Of a DNA stretch of 64,000 nt, positions 52,486 to 62,044 are shown one piece after another. Both the position numbers and the translations under genes were made by a program. The stretch's first letter is position 1, and every line of letters starts with the position of its first letter. This stretch comes from G038396625 sp038396625 (GTDB taxonomy: Bacteria; Bacillota; Clostridia; Peptostreptococcales; Thermotaleaceae), in contig CP121688.1 in NCBI GenBank assembly GCA_038396625.1, positions 1,302,001-1,366,000 of the forward strand, given 5' to 3'. A model generated the notes under the pieces. It saw only the letters and a list, made by a program, of their open reading frames with translations. It was not told the DNA's origin and did no database searches.

Positions 52486-53433
52486 ATGAGTAAAGTAGGG
52501 AATGCATTACGGATGTTCATCATACTTCAAAGCAGAGGCAAAATGAAAATAAAGGATTTGGCAAGAGAACTTGAGGTAGATGTGCGACAAATAAGAAGAT
52601 ATAGGGATGACTTAATGCAGGCAGGGATATATATAAAATCCGATACAGGAAAATATGGAGGATATTCTATTGAAAATAATAATGCAATATTAAGAATTAA
52701 TTTAACAGAGCAGGAATATATAGCATTGATGATAGCAAATGAAGAGCTGAAAGAAACAAATCATTTGGTTGTTAAAGACTACACTACAGCGATAGAAAAA
52801 ATTAGTGCCATGCGTAAAAATCCTTATACTGACTTTGAAAATCAGTATAATTATGTGATAAAAGGTGCAATGGCAAATATAAATTTTGAAGAGGAAAGGA
52901 AAAAATTAATTGATGTGTATGCTGCTTCTATCACTAAGAATAAAGTAAAAATAAGTTACACATCATTAAGTTCAGGATTAACAGAAAGAGTGATAAGACC
53001 GTATGCTACTTTCAAGTATAAAGGTGATATGTATTTCACGGGATATTGTGAGAAGAAAGAAGCGGTAATAGATTTTAAATTATGTAGGGTAAAAGGATAT
53101 GAAATACTTAAAGAAAAATTTATTATGGACAAGTCTTTTAACTTGGAGGAGCGCATGAAAAATTGTATAGGTATTTTTAAGGACGAAGAAATTGATGTAA
53201 AACTAATCATAAAACATCCTATGTCTCAAATTGTGAAAGAAAAAATATGGGTTAAAAATCAAAAAATTAGAGAAAATGAAGATCAATCTATTGTATATGA
53301 AGCCACAATGGAAGGCTTAAAAGAAATAAAAAGTTGGATTTTGAGTATGGGAAGCAGTGTGAAAGTAATTACACCTCAAAAATTAATAGAAGAAATAAAA
53401 AAAGAAATAGAAAATTTGAAAAAAATTTACTGA
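52486..53433 (+). CDS. WYL-domain transcriptional regulator at the head of the cas locus
   Basis: 315 aa. N-terminal HTH_11/DeoR-like winged helix (about 1-55: MKIKDLARELEVDVRQIRRYRDDL), a WYL domain (about 140-215, with YTSLSSGLTERVIRPYATF and YFTGYCEKKEAVIDFKLCRV) and a WCX-like C-terminal part (about 235-315). WYL proteins bind nucleic-acid-type ligands and often control CRISPR-Cas or other defence loci. It is 61 bases upstream of cas6, on the same strand, so it most likely regulates the cas operon. The AAAGGAGG site lies 14-15 bases before ATG 52486, a wide spacing. Confidence 0.88.
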   Translation: MSKVGNALRMFIILQSRGKMKIKDLARELEVDVRQIRRYRDDLMQAGIYIKSDTGKYGGYSIENNNAILRINLTEQEYIALMIANEELKETNHLVVKDYTTAIEKISAMRKNPYTDFENQYNYVIKGAMANINFEEERKKLIDVYAASITKNKVKISYTSLSSGLTERVIRPYATFKYKGDMYFTGYCEKKEAVIDFKLCRVKGYEILKEKFIMDKSFNLEERMKNCIGIFKDEEIDVKLIIKHPMSQIVKEKIWVKNQKIRENEDQSIVYEATMEGLKEIKSWILSMGSSVKVITPQKLIEEIKKEIENLKKIY

Positions 53434-53494
53434 AAATTTATATGTGCCATTTTATGCCCACATATACCATTATAATGAAGATGGAGGTGAAATT

Positions 53495-54226
53495 ATGCGA
53501 TTGAAGTGTGAGTATAAAACAGACGAAATACCTTTTTCTCACAACATGTTGTTTGTTAGTCTCATCAAGGAAGCTTTAAAAAGATCAGATCCAGATTATT
53601 TCAATCATTTATATTTTTACTATGGACATGCGAATAAACAGAGTAAAAACTTTACTTTTGCAGTTTATATAAAGGATTATGCTATGGTGGAGGACAAGTT
53701 CAAAGTAAATGACAGAGTTGTATTCAATATTAGTTCTCCTGATTTGGAATTTATGATTAAACTCTACAATGGATTGTTAAAAATTCATGAATTTGAATAC
53801 AAAGGATTCATACTGCAAAAGTTAAGAATCGAGTTAGTAAAAGAAAAACAAATATCTCAAAATGAAGTGATATTCAAGACATTAGCGCCTATATGCATTA
53901 AAAACAAGAATAATTATTTCATGAAGATTGAAGATGAAGGATATATTGATGAATTTAATTATATTGCAGATGTGATATTAAAAAATTATAGGGGAAATGG
54001 TTTGAGAAAGAGACTTACATTTATTCCAGTAGACATGAAAAAGATTGTTGTGAAAGAAAAGATAAAGGGTTTTAATGATAGAACCAATAAAAATCATATG
54101 CATGTAAATGCTTATACAGGAATTTTTAAGTTAAAGGGTAGTAACGAAGATTTAAAAGATTTGTATATGTTGGGAATTGGGTTTAAGAGGAATCAGGGGT
54201 TTGGAATGGTGGAGGTTATAGGATAG
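53495..54226 (+). CDS. cas6: CRISPR-associated endoribonuclease Cas6
   Basis: 243 aa. It cuts the repeat RNA to make crRNAs. RAMP protein with the C-terminal glycine-rich loop GIGFKRNQGFGMVEV; an N-terminal His (FSHNM, about 14) and Tyr/Lys residues are candidates for the active site. ATG 53495 (MRLKCEYKTDEIPFSHN) follows GGAGGTG; the GTG at 53444 lies in the WYL intergenic region without a site. First cas gene; four bases separate it from cas8b1. Confidence 0.93.
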   Translation: MRLKCEYKTDEIPFSHNMLFVSLIKEALKRSDPDYFNHLYFYYGHANKQSKNFTFAVYIKDYAMVEDKFKVNDRVVFNISSPDLEFMIKLYNGLLKIHEFEYKGFILQKLRIELVKEKQISQNEVIFKTLAPICIKNKNNYFMKIEDEGYIDEFNYIADVILKNYRGNGLRKRLTFIPVDMKKIVVKEKIKGFNDRTNKNHMHVNAYTGIFKLKGSNEDLKDLYMLGIGFKRNQGFGMVEVIG

Positions 54227-54229
54227 GGG

Positions 54230-55918
54230 GTGATTAAGATAGAAAGAATTAGGTTAGAGTTGGAAGATTGGTTGTATAATGCTGGAATAGCAGGTATAGC
54301 AAATATTTTAGACGCTAATGATGTGGCCTATAAAAGAGGTATAAACTATATAGAATTTTATGAATCAGCATTAGAAGATTTTGAAGAAAAGTATTTTAAA
54401 TACTTCATTGAAAAATATAAAACTTTTACTTCATGGTATAACATAGTTAGCTATGAAGATTTAATATCAAATTTTAATGAAGAAAAGATAGATGAAAAAT
54501 ACTTAGATAGCTTAAATAATCAAATAAAGTATGTTAAAGAGAAGCTAAAAAGTGATAGCTATAAGAGTGCATATACAACTATTAAAAACAAAGAAAAAGA
54601 TTTGTTAAAAGAAGAAAAGAAACTAAAAAGTATAAGCCAAAAGAAAAAACAACAAATTCAACAGCTGGTGCCTAATGTACAAAAACAATTAAATCACATG
54701 CAAGAAATTATTGATTATTTAAAAAAGGATGACGTAAAGAAGATAATACTTGCTAAAAATGTTATTTATGATGTAGTAGCAAAATTTTGGTCTGGAGTAA
54801 GCTTTCTTAATACTAAGAAAAGTAAGAGCAATATGTATGAAGAGTATAGAATTTATTTCATCGATACTATTAAAAACTATATAGAAGACGATAACAGTGG
54901 TTATTATTGCTTTACATGCAACAGAAAAATAAAGTCACTATCAGGTGCAAATGGCTTATCGTGGATTAATAACATAGGTGTGGATATGGTAAAGAAATCC
55001 TCACATTTTTGGAAAGCTAATAAAGATGCGCACATATGTCCCATATGTAACTTTGTGTATTCTTGCATTCCAGCTGGATTTACTATTATAAAGGGGCAAG
55101 GATTGTTTATAAACCAAAATACGAATGTAAATGATTTAATTGCTATTAATAAACATGCCTTAGAGCATAATGTTACTTTTGAAGAATTAGAAGAGGAAGG
55201 CTATTTTAATATAGTGAAAAATATTAATCAAAATAAAATAGAACAATTTAATAAAGAAATTGAAAATATCCAGGTCATTAAGATGAACTCTAACAATACA
55301 GTAAGACCTTATACTTTTAATATCCTTTCTAAAGATAGATTAAAGGTAATAAAAAACCATAGAAAGATGCTTGGGGCTATGATAAAGGCTCGAGTAAAGG
55401 TGAGTAAAAAAGAATATATAAATTTATATAAAGAAGTGGTTACTAGATTATATGAGGGTAAAAATCAGTTTGATTTAATCAATAAGTTATTTCATTTTAC
55501 CTTAGATAAAAAATTTAATAGACTGCACTTTATTGAAATCATTATAAACATGAACAACAACTTTGTAGGAGGGAGTGTGAAAGCAAAAATGGTACATTAC
55601 AAAGATATCAATAAATGCAAAGATTTTGGATTAAACTTAAGAAAACATTATGTTGAAAAAAAAGTAGAGAATAAGTTAAGTGGCATTAGTTATAGATTAT
55701 TAAATGCCTTAAAAACGAAAAACACAGCAAGGTTTATGGATACCATATTAAATGCGTATATGTATTTAAACAAGCAGGTACCGACAATTTTTGTTGAAGG
55801 ATTAAGAGATGTTGAAAAGTTTCAAACTCTAGGATATGCATTTTTATTGGGATTGCAAGGAGAAGAAATAAAAGAGAGTAAAAAAAGTGTTCGTGAGGAG
55901 GATGGTATACATGAATAA
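54230..55918 (+). CDS. cas8b1: Type I-B Cas8b1/Cst1 (CXXC-CXXC family) large Cascade subunit
   Basis: 562 aa. The large subunit of the I-B (Tneap) surveillance complex, expected to recognise the PAM. Recognised by position, length and the paired zinc motif Cys227-x-x-Cys230 and Cys270-x-x-Cys273 (YYCFTCNRK; HICPICNF) of the Cst1 group. A strong coiled coil occurs at about 95-165 (Lys/Glu-rich). GTG 54230 starts three bases after the cas6 stop, with GGTGGAGG and TAGGGGG nearby. The last 8 bases overlap cas7. Confidence 0.88.
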   Translation: MIKIERIRLELEDWLYNAGIAGIANILDANDVAYKRGINYIEFYESALEDFEEKYFKYFIEKYKTFTSWYNIVSYEDLISNFNEEKIDEKYLDSLNNQIKYVKEKLKSDSYKSAYTTIKNKEKDLLKEEKKLKSISQKKKQQIQQLVPNVQKQLNHMQEIIDYLKKDDVKKIILAKNVIYDVVAKFWSGVSFLNTKKSKSNMYEEYRIYFIDTIKNYIEDDNSGYYCFTCNRKIKSLSGANGLSWINNIGVDMVKKSSHFWKANKDAHICPICNFVYSCIPAGFTIIKGQGLFINQNTNVNDLIAINKHALEHNVTFEELEEEGYFNIVKNINQNKIEQFNKEIENIQVIKMNSNNTVRPYTFNILSKDRLKVIKNHRKMLGAMIKARVKVSKKEYINLYKEVVTRLYEGKNQFDLINKLFHFTLDKKFNRLHFIEIIINMNNNFVGGSVKAKMVHYKDINKCKDFGLNLRKHYVEKKVENKLSGISYRLLNALKTKNTARFMDTILNAYMYLNKQVPTIFVEGLRDVEKFQTLGYAFLLGLQGEEIKESKKSVREEDGIHE

Positions 55919-56825
55919 AAAAGGATTAACAGCTAGTTTCATATTTGAGGCTGAAAGTGGGAATTATGGGGAAAGTGTAGGAAATGTTACATCTCTAAAA
56001 AAATTATCAAGAGGTACTGGAGATAGTTATACTTATATATCAAGGCAAGCATTACGATATAACATTATTGAACAAATGGGAGAAAACAGAACGCCGATTG
56101 ATGCTGTTGGCGATGGTAATTCAAAAGTTTTGCAGTTTAAAAAAGAAGCTACTATAATTAATTATCCTGAAATAGATTTATTTGGATATATGAAAACCAA
56201 AGACGAAGTAAAAACTCGCTCAGCAATAGTAAGATTATCAAATGCAGTTTCATTAGAAAGTTTTAATGCGGACATTGATTTTTTAACGAATAAGGGACTG
56301 TTAGATAGATATAATAGCCAAGGGGATGAAACAATGGGTGGAGGAAATATCGCCCAAAGTGAAATTCATAAATCTTACTATACCTATACGATAGCCATTG
56401 ATTTGGATAAGATAGGGATTGATGAAAATGGACAAGATAAAAATGGAAACATTTTAGAGATTATGGCGGAAGAAAAAGTTAACAGAGTAAATAAATTGCT
56501 AGATACCATTAAGTTTCTATATAGAGATATTAAAGGACGAAGGGAGAATTTATCGCCAGTATTTGCAATAGGTGGAGTATACGACATAAAAAATCCTTTC
56601 TTTGAGAACAGATTAAGAATTAGAAATAACAGGGTGGTTATTAATGCGATTAAAAACGTTTATAATTTGGATAGTACAATTGTACAGTCAACTTGTGTTG
56701 GACTAGTTAAAGGAATATTTAGTAATGACAACGCAATCGTTGAGGAATTAGGTGCTGAAGGAATTGGGAGTTTTTTCAATAGCTTAAAGGATGAAGTAGA
56801 GAAATATTATTTAGGAAATAAGTAG
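55911..56825 (+). CDS. cas7: Type I-B Cas7 (Cst2/DevR family), Cascade backbone
   Basis: 304 aa. The subunit that polymerises along the crRNA. Family signs are KKGLTASFIFEAESGNYGES at the N-terminus, SRQALRYNIIEQMG (DevR/Cst2 type) and GGVYDIKNPFFENRLRI. ATG 55911 is preceded by GAGGAGG; it overlaps the end of cas8b1. Five or so bases before cas5. Confidence 0.93.
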   Translation: MNKKGLTASFIFEAESGNYGESVGNVTSLKKLSRGTGDSYTYISRQALRYNIIEQMGENRTPIDAVGDGNSKVLQFKKEATIINYPEIDLFGYMKTKDEVKTRSAIVRLSNAVSLESFNADIDFLTNKGLLDRYNSQGDETMGGGNIAQSEIHKSYYTYTIAIDLDKIGIDENGQDKNGNILEIMAEEKVNRVNKLLDTIKFLYRDIKGRRENLSPVFAIGGVYDIKNPFFENRLRIRNNRVVINAIKNVYNLDSTIVQSTCVGLVKGIFSNDNAIVEELGAEGIGSFFNSLKDEVEKYYLGNK

Positions 56826-56833
56826 GTGAGTTG

Positions 56834-57733
56834 ATGAGAGCAATACGATTAAAATTATTTCAAAATTTAGTTAACTATAGGAAACCTACAAGTTTTCAAT
56901 TAAAAGAAACATATCCATTGCCACCCTATTCAACAGTTAGTGGAATGATTCACTTTGCTTGTGGGTTTCAAGAATACAAAGAAATGGATATTAGTATTCA
57001 AGGAAAATATTATTCAAAGGTTAATGACTTATATACTAGATATGAATTTGCATTCAATAGTAATACATATGATAAATATACTATTTGTAATGATTGTAAG
57101 AGGATACAACAGGGAAATAAAAAGGAATGTAATAAATGTGGAAGTCAAAATATTGCTTATAAAGATAAAGCAAGAGGAAGTTTTTTAAGTAGACAAGACA
57201 TCTTAGGAGGAAATTTTAATAATAGAAACTTATATAAAAATATTGACTATGTTGATAGCAGTGAAAAAGAAAATAAAGGTACTGCCATAATTAAAGGGGT
57301 AGCGACTTGTGAACTTTTAGTAGATGTAGAACTTTTAATACACATAAGACCAAAAGATGAAGAATTAATAGATATTATCTATGAAAGTTTTAGAAAGCCC
57401 CAAGAATATTTATCTCTTGGCAGAAGAGAAGATATTGTGAGAGTGGATGAAATAAAAATTGTTGATATAAATGAAGTGGAAATAGAAGAAGATATAGTTT
57501 TAGAGTATGATGCATATATTCCAATTGAAATGTTTGGGATAGATGATTTTAATTCAAACGCAACCACATATAAGTTAAATAAGAAATACAAAAAAATTGA
57601 GATCAAAAAAGGGACAACTATTAGACAATGGGAAAAAGTACAAGTGATACATGGTGTTATGAATATAGATGAGCTTGCTCAAGATGCTATTTTATATAAA
57701 GATGAAGATAAAAAACTTATTTTCTTTGCTTAG
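56834..57733 (+). CDS. cas5: Type I-B Cas5 with inserted zinc ribbon
   Basis: 299 aa. Cas5t-type RAMP that caps the 5' handle of the crRNA: N-terminal MRAIRLKLFQNLVNYRKPTS and the conserved PPYSTVSGMIHFACG. An insertion at about 80-108 holds Cys85-x-x-Cys88 and Cys99-x-x-Cys102 (CNDCKRI...CNKCGSQ), a zinc ribbon that is not part of the basic Cas5 fold. ATG 56834 follows TAGGTGAG; the TTG at 56831 is adjacent. Gap of 51 bases to cas3. Confidence 0.9.
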   Translation: MRAIRLKLFQNLVNYRKPTSFQLKETYPLPPYSTVSGMIHFACGFQEYKEMDISIQGKYYSKVNDLYTRYEFAFNSNTYDKYTICNDCKRIQQGNKKECNKCGSQNIAYKDKARGSFLSRQDILGGNFNNRNLYKNIDYVDSSEKENKGTAIIKGVATCELLVDVELLIHIRPKDEELIDIIYESFRKPQEYLSLGRREDIVRVDEIKIVDINEVEIEEDIVLEYDAYIPIEMFGIDDFNSNATTYKLNKKYKKIEIKKGTTIRQWEKVQVIHGVMNIDELAQDAILYKDEDKKLIFFA

Positions 57734-57784
57734 AGGTAGGGCAGTTCCTATCTCTAAACTTTCTATAAGGGAAGGTGAAATGGT

Positions 57785-60073
57785 ATGAAGAATCCGTTTT
57801 TAGCAAAAACAAAGAAGCAAGAGACGATTATCCACCATACTGAAAATTTGCTAAAAAGATTAGAGCAACTTAGAGAAATATATCCTCATATCAACAATCT
57901 TGATTGGGATATATTAAAATTGGCTTGTCTATATCATGATTTAGGAAAAATGAATACGAAATTTCAGAATAAATTAATAAAAAAACTAATACGGCACAAT
58001 GAAGACACAGGAGAAGAATTACATGAATTAAAAGATGGACTTATACAAATAGAAGAAATCCCTCATGGATATTTAAGTCCAGCATTTCTACCCTTAGATG
58101 AGTTAAAGAAAAAATATAGCAATGATGAATTAAGGATATTATATCAAAGTATATATTTTCATCATTCAAGAGAAAAATTAGAAAATCATGATGAATTAAA
58201 GAAAATAGTTAAAGAAGATCTAACTAAATATATTGCTGATTTTAAATTTAATAAAATACAAGAAATTAATAAATTAAATGAATCTTTTGTGAGGTATATC
58301 AAAAGGAGAATTCCGGACCAAAATGATAGTTATCAAACAATTTATCAATATATTATGACAAAAGGTCTTTTAAATAAAATAGACTATTCAGCTAGTGGAG
58401 AAGTGCCTGTTGAAATAAAAAATGAAGACTTATTTGAAAAGACACATAATTATTTAATTAGTGCTGGATTTAAACCAAATGAATTACAGGAATATATGAT
58501 TGCAAATCAAGATAAAAATAATGTCGTTATTGCATCTACGGGGATAGGCAAAACAGAAGCATCATTACTTTGGATAGGAAACCAAAAAGGATTTTTTACA
58601 CTTCCTTTAAGAGTATCGATAAACGCAATTTATGATAGAATTATTGATAAGATAAAATTCGGAAAAGAAAATACTGGATTATTACACTCGGAAACTTCAG
58701 CAGAATATTTGAAAAGAAATAACAATGAATTTGATATTGAATACTATGACAAAACGAAACAATTATCATTACCACTGACAGTTTGTACGTTAGATCAGCT
58801 AGTAGATTTTATATTTAAATATGAAGGATATGAGTTAAAATTAGCAACCCTTAGTTATTCAAAACTGATAATTGATGAAATACAAATGTATTCACCAGAA
58901 TTAGTAGCATTTCTAATAGTGGCATTGAAATATATTACAGAATTAGGAGGAAAATTTAGCATAGTAACAGCTACTTTACCGTCAATTTTCTTAGACTTTA
59001 TGAAAGACCAGAACATACTATTTAATCAGCCATTACCATTTTATAAAAAAGTTCATGGAAAAGTCCAGATAAGACATAGATTAAAGGTGTTAGAAGAAGA
59101 CATTAATATTGAACACATAAAAGAAAATTGGAAAAACAAAAAAGTGTTGATTATTGTAAATACAGTCAAGATGGCTCAACAGATTTATGAAGAACTAAAA
59201 ATGAAACTCAAGAATGAGAAGATAGCTTTAAATCTTTTGCACAGTAGATTTACAAAGAAAGATAGAATAGAAAAAGAAAATATGATTATGAAAATGGGAA
59301 AACTCCAAACAGAACAAACAGGCATATGGATTGCCACTCAGGTTGTAGAAGCAAGCTTAGATATTGATTTTGATGTATTATACACTGAACTTTCAGATAT
59401 TTCGGGATTATTGCAAAGAATAGGGAGAGTATATAGAAATAGAAATTTGGAAGACGATTATGTTAATATATATGTTTATGTAGGAAAAGAAAAATTACCT
59501 TCAGGGATTGGAAACGGAGAGAGATCAATAATAGACAAAGATATTTTTGAATTTTCAAAGCGATGTTTATTAGATTTTACAGAGAAAGAAACTAAAGAGA
59601 TAGATGAAAGAGATAAAATGAAATTAGTAGAAAAAGTTTATTCAAAAAAGAATCTTGAAGGTACTAGATATTATAAAAAAATAAAAAAAACCATTAACGA
59701 TGTCATGGATATAAAAGCATATGAATTTCTAAAAAAAGAAGTTGATTTAAGAAATATAGAGACAAAAACAGTCATCCCTAAAAAAATTTATGAAGAAAAA
59801 AAAGAGATCATATGTAAAAATCTGAAGATAATTGAAAATGCATTAGACTATAGCGAAAAATTAATTGCCAAGAACGAAATTAAGAAATTTACAATAAGCA
59901 TGCCTAAATATCAATACGATGAAGCCTATAGAAATGGATATATAGAAGGTGAAAAAATAGAAATGGATAAATATAACCATATACCTATACTTGCTTATCC
60001 GTATAGCTTTGAAAAAGGTTTGACAAAACCCAAAAAGTTAAATCAATTTGACGAGAATTTACAGATTATTTAA
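57785..60073 (+). CDS. cas3: CRISPR-associated helicase-nuclease Cas3
   Basis: 762 aa. N-terminal HD nuclease (about 10-215; His17/18 and YHDLGK with His51-Asp52) fused to a superfamily-2 helicase: Walker A STGIGKTE (about 251-258), DEIQ box starting at Asp364, motif III TATLPS, and motif VI QRIGRVYRN from about Gln544. It unwinds and degrades the DNA marked by Cascade. All key residues are present. ATG with GGAAGGTGA upstream. Confidence 0.96.
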   Translation: MKNPFLAKTKKQETIIHHTENLLKRLEQLREIYPHINNLDWDILKLACLYHDLGKMNTKFQNKLIKKLIRHNEDTGEELHELKDGLIQIEEIPHGYLSPAFLPLDELKKKYSNDELRILYQSIYFHHSREKLENHDELKKIVKEDLTKYIADFKFNKIQEINKLNESFVRYIKRRIPDQNDSYQTIYQYIMTKGLLNKIDYSASGEVPVEIKNEDLFEKTHNYLISAGFKPNELQEYMIANQDKNNVVIASTGIGKTEASLLWIGNQKGFFTLPLRVSINAIYDRIIDKIKFGKENTGLLHSETSAEYLKRNNNEFDIEYYDKTKQLSLPLTVCTLDQLVDFIFKYEGYELKLATLSYSKLIIDEIQMYSPELVAFLIVALKYITELGGKFSIVTATLPSIFLDFMKDQNILFNQPLPFYKKVHGKVQIRHRLKVLEEDINIEHIKENWKNKKVLIIVNTVKMAQQIYEELKMKLKNEKIALNLLHSRFTKKDRIEKENMIMKMGKLQTEQTGIWIATQVVEASLDIDFDVLYTELSDISGLLQRIGRVYRNRNLEDDYVNIYVYVGKEKLPSGIGNGERSIIDKDIFEFSKRCLLDFTEKETKEIDERDKMKLVEKVYSKKNLEGTRYYKKIKKTINDVMDIKAYEFLKKEVDLRNIETKTVIPKKIYEEKKEIICKNLKIIENALDYSEKLIAKNEIKKFTISMPKYQYDEAYRNGYIEGEKIEMDKYNHIPILAYPYSFEKGLTKPKKLNQFDENLQII

Positions 60074-60089
60074 AAATGAAGGTGATACC

Positions 60090-60611
60090 ATGGACTTCGA
60101 ATTCAAAAAATTTAAAACCCAAGGGGTAAAGATCAATTACTATTATGTTTGCAAGCGAAAACTATGGTTATTTTCAAAAGGAATAACCATGGAGGATAAC
60201 AGTGATAGAGTCTTGAGCGGAAAGCTTGTTCATAAGAATTCGTACTCAAGAGCCAAAAACAAAGAAATACTAATAGATAACATTTTGAAAGTAGATATAT
60301 TGGATAAAGATTATGTTAGAGAAGTAAAAATTAGCAGTAAAATGACATTACCCGACAAAATGCAGTTGTTATATTATCTTTATTATTTGAAGCAGTTAGG
60401 GATAGAGAAAAAAGGTGTCATCAATTACGTAAAAGAAAAGAAGCAAGAATTTATTGAATTAACAGATGATATGCAAAAAGAAATTGAAGATACACTGATT
60501 GATATTAACAATATTATACATAGCAAAAATCCTCCAAAGGCAATTAAGTTACCTTATTGCACAAAATGTGCATATTATCAGTTTTGCTATATAAAGGAGG
60601 ATGAAATATAG
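60090..60611 (+). CDS. cas4: CRISPR-associated exonuclease Cas4
   Basis: 173 aa. RecB-like nuclease with the four iron-sulfur cysteines: Cys21 (YYVCKRKLW), then Cys157, Cys160 and Cys166 (CTKCAYYQFC). The nuclease residues are in KVDILDKDYVREVK (Asp69, Glu78, Lys80). It trims prespacers and sets PAM orientation with Cas1-Cas2. ATG 60090 follows GAAGGTGA; its stop overlaps the GTG of cas1. Confidence 0.94.
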   Translation: MDFEFKKFKTQGVKINYYYVCKRKLWLFSKGITMEDNSDRVLSGKLVHKNSYSRAKNKEILIDNILKVDILDKDYVREVKISSKMTLPDKMQLLYYLYYLKQLGIEKKGVINYVKEKKQEFIELTDDMQKEIEDTLIDINNIIHSKNPPKAIKLPYCTKCAYYQFCYIKEDEI

Positions 60612-61594
60612 TGGGAAGAGATTATTATATTTTTAGTAATGGGAGATTAAAGAGGAAGGATAATACGATTTATTTTGTTGGCTGTGAAGGGACGAAAAGA
60701 TCTTTACCAGTAGAACAAATCGATAGGCTTCATTTGTATGGTGAAATCGATTTAAATTCGAAACTTTTAAACTATCTATCAAAGTATGGACTTCTATTAA
60801 ATTTTTATAACTACTATGGTTTTTATTCTGGAACATATTATCCAAGGAAGAAAAATGTATCTGGATTTTTACTTGTAAAGCAGGCACAATATTATAGCGA
60901 TCACACAAAAAGAATGTACATGGCAAAATGCTTTGTAGATAGTGCAGCATTTCATATTTTGAGAAATTTGAGAAGGTATAAGGAAGCAACACAAGATTTT
61001 ATTGATACTATAGAAATTGAAAGAAAAAATATTAATAAAGCACAAAAAATTGATGAACTTATGGGGGTAGAAGGTAGGATAAGAAATATATATTATCAAG
61101 CTTTCAATAAAATTTTAAAAAATGACTTTAAAATTCTTAAAAGAGAAAAAAGACCACCCACTGACCCAGTAAATGCGCTCATATCTTTTGGAAACAGTTT
61201 AATGTATACAACAGTTTTGGGAGAAATATATCAAACACAGTTGGATGCAACAATAAGCTATTTGCATGAACCATCAACTAAAAGATTTTCCCTATGTCTA
61301 GATATATCTGAAATTTTTAAACCACTAATAATTGATGCTGTTATATTCAGTATGCTTAATAATAGAATGATTCGGCAGGATGATTTTAACATAGAAGAGG
61401 GAATCTGCTTCTTAAATGAAGAAGGTCGCAAAAAATTTATCAAGGAATATGAAAAAAAATTATCTACTACCATAAAACATAGAAAATTGAATAGAAAAGT
61501 CTCATACAAAGGGCTTATAAAGCTAGAGTGTTATAAAATGATAAAATATTTTATTGATGACGAAGTTTATATACCTCTAAGGGCGTGGTGGTAA
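60611..61594 (+). CDS. cas1: CRISPR integrase Cas1
   Basis: 327 aa, the size of type I-B Cas1. Metal-binding residues are Glu154 (GVEGRIRNIYY), His219 (YLHEPSTKRFSL) and Asp231/Glu234 (LDISEIFKP). Integrates new spacers with Cas2. GTG 60611 overlaps the cas4 stop by one base, with AAAGGAGG upstream. Confidence 0.96.
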   Translation: MGRDYYIFSNGRLKRKDNTIYFVGCEGTKRSLPVEQIDRLHLYGEIDLNSKLLNYLSKYGLLLNFYNYYGFYSGTYYPRKKNVSGFLLVKQAQYYSDHTKRMYMAKCFVDSAAFHILRNLRRYKEATQDFIDTIEIERKNINKAQKIDELMGVEGRIRNIYYQAFNKILKNDFKILKREKRPPTDPVNALISFGNSLMYTTVLGEIYQTQLDATISYLHEPSTKRFSLCLDISEIFKPLIIDAVIFSMLNNRMIRQDDFNIEEGICFLNEEGRKKFIKEYEKKLSTTIKHRKLNRKVSYKGLIKLECYKMIKYFIDDEVYIPLRAWW

Positions 61595-61596
61595 GT

Positions 61597-61860
61597 ATGT
61601 TCGTTATTTTGACTTATGATATAGAAGTAAAAAGAATTAATAAGGTCAGAAAAATTCTTAAAAAATATCTGATATGGACTCAAAATTCTGTTTTTGAAGG
61701 AAAAATCACAGAAGGTAAATTACATCAATGTTTGACAGAAATAGGAAAAATTGTTGACAAAAGAGAAGATTCGATATATGTATATAGAGTAGGGAATCAT
61801 AGAAATGTAACAAAGGATGTCATTGGACAAGAAAAAAGTTTTGATGATTTATTTTTATAG
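61597..61860 (+). CDS. cas2: CRISPR-associated Cas2
   Basis: 87 aa. MFVILTYDIEVKRINKVRK start with the conserved Asp8; ferredoxin-like fold, structural partner of Cas1 in spacer integration. ATG 61597 is two bases after the cas1 stop; the in-frame GTG at 61585 overlaps cas1. Last cas gene, 184 bases before the first repeat. Confidence 0.95.
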   Translation: MFVILTYDIEVKRINKVRKILKKYLIWTQNSVFEGKITEGKLHQCLTEIGKIVDKREDSIYVYRVGNHRNVTKDVIGQEKSFDDLFL

Positions 61861-62044
61861 TTGCCGCAAAGCTAGTTTTAAAGAAATCTTATGTAGGGTA
61901 TTGATATTATTAGCTTAGAAGTATATTGAAAATTAATATCATTTGCATTGTTTAAGGATTACTGCATGACAACAGTATTTCAGGATTCCCTTATATGCCT
62001 TGATTAAAGTAAAATCAAGGGTTTTAGTGATATGTCTAAGGTGG
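61861..62044 (+). promoter_or_regulatory. CRISPR leader
   Basis: 184 bases of AT-rich sequence between cas2 and the first repeat; no gene. It contains the hairpin CCTTGATT (61998-62005) / AATCAAGG (62013-62020), about 24 bases from the first repeat, a possible site for leader recognition. The repeats point the same way as the cas genes, so this side should be the leader end. Confidence 0.75.
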
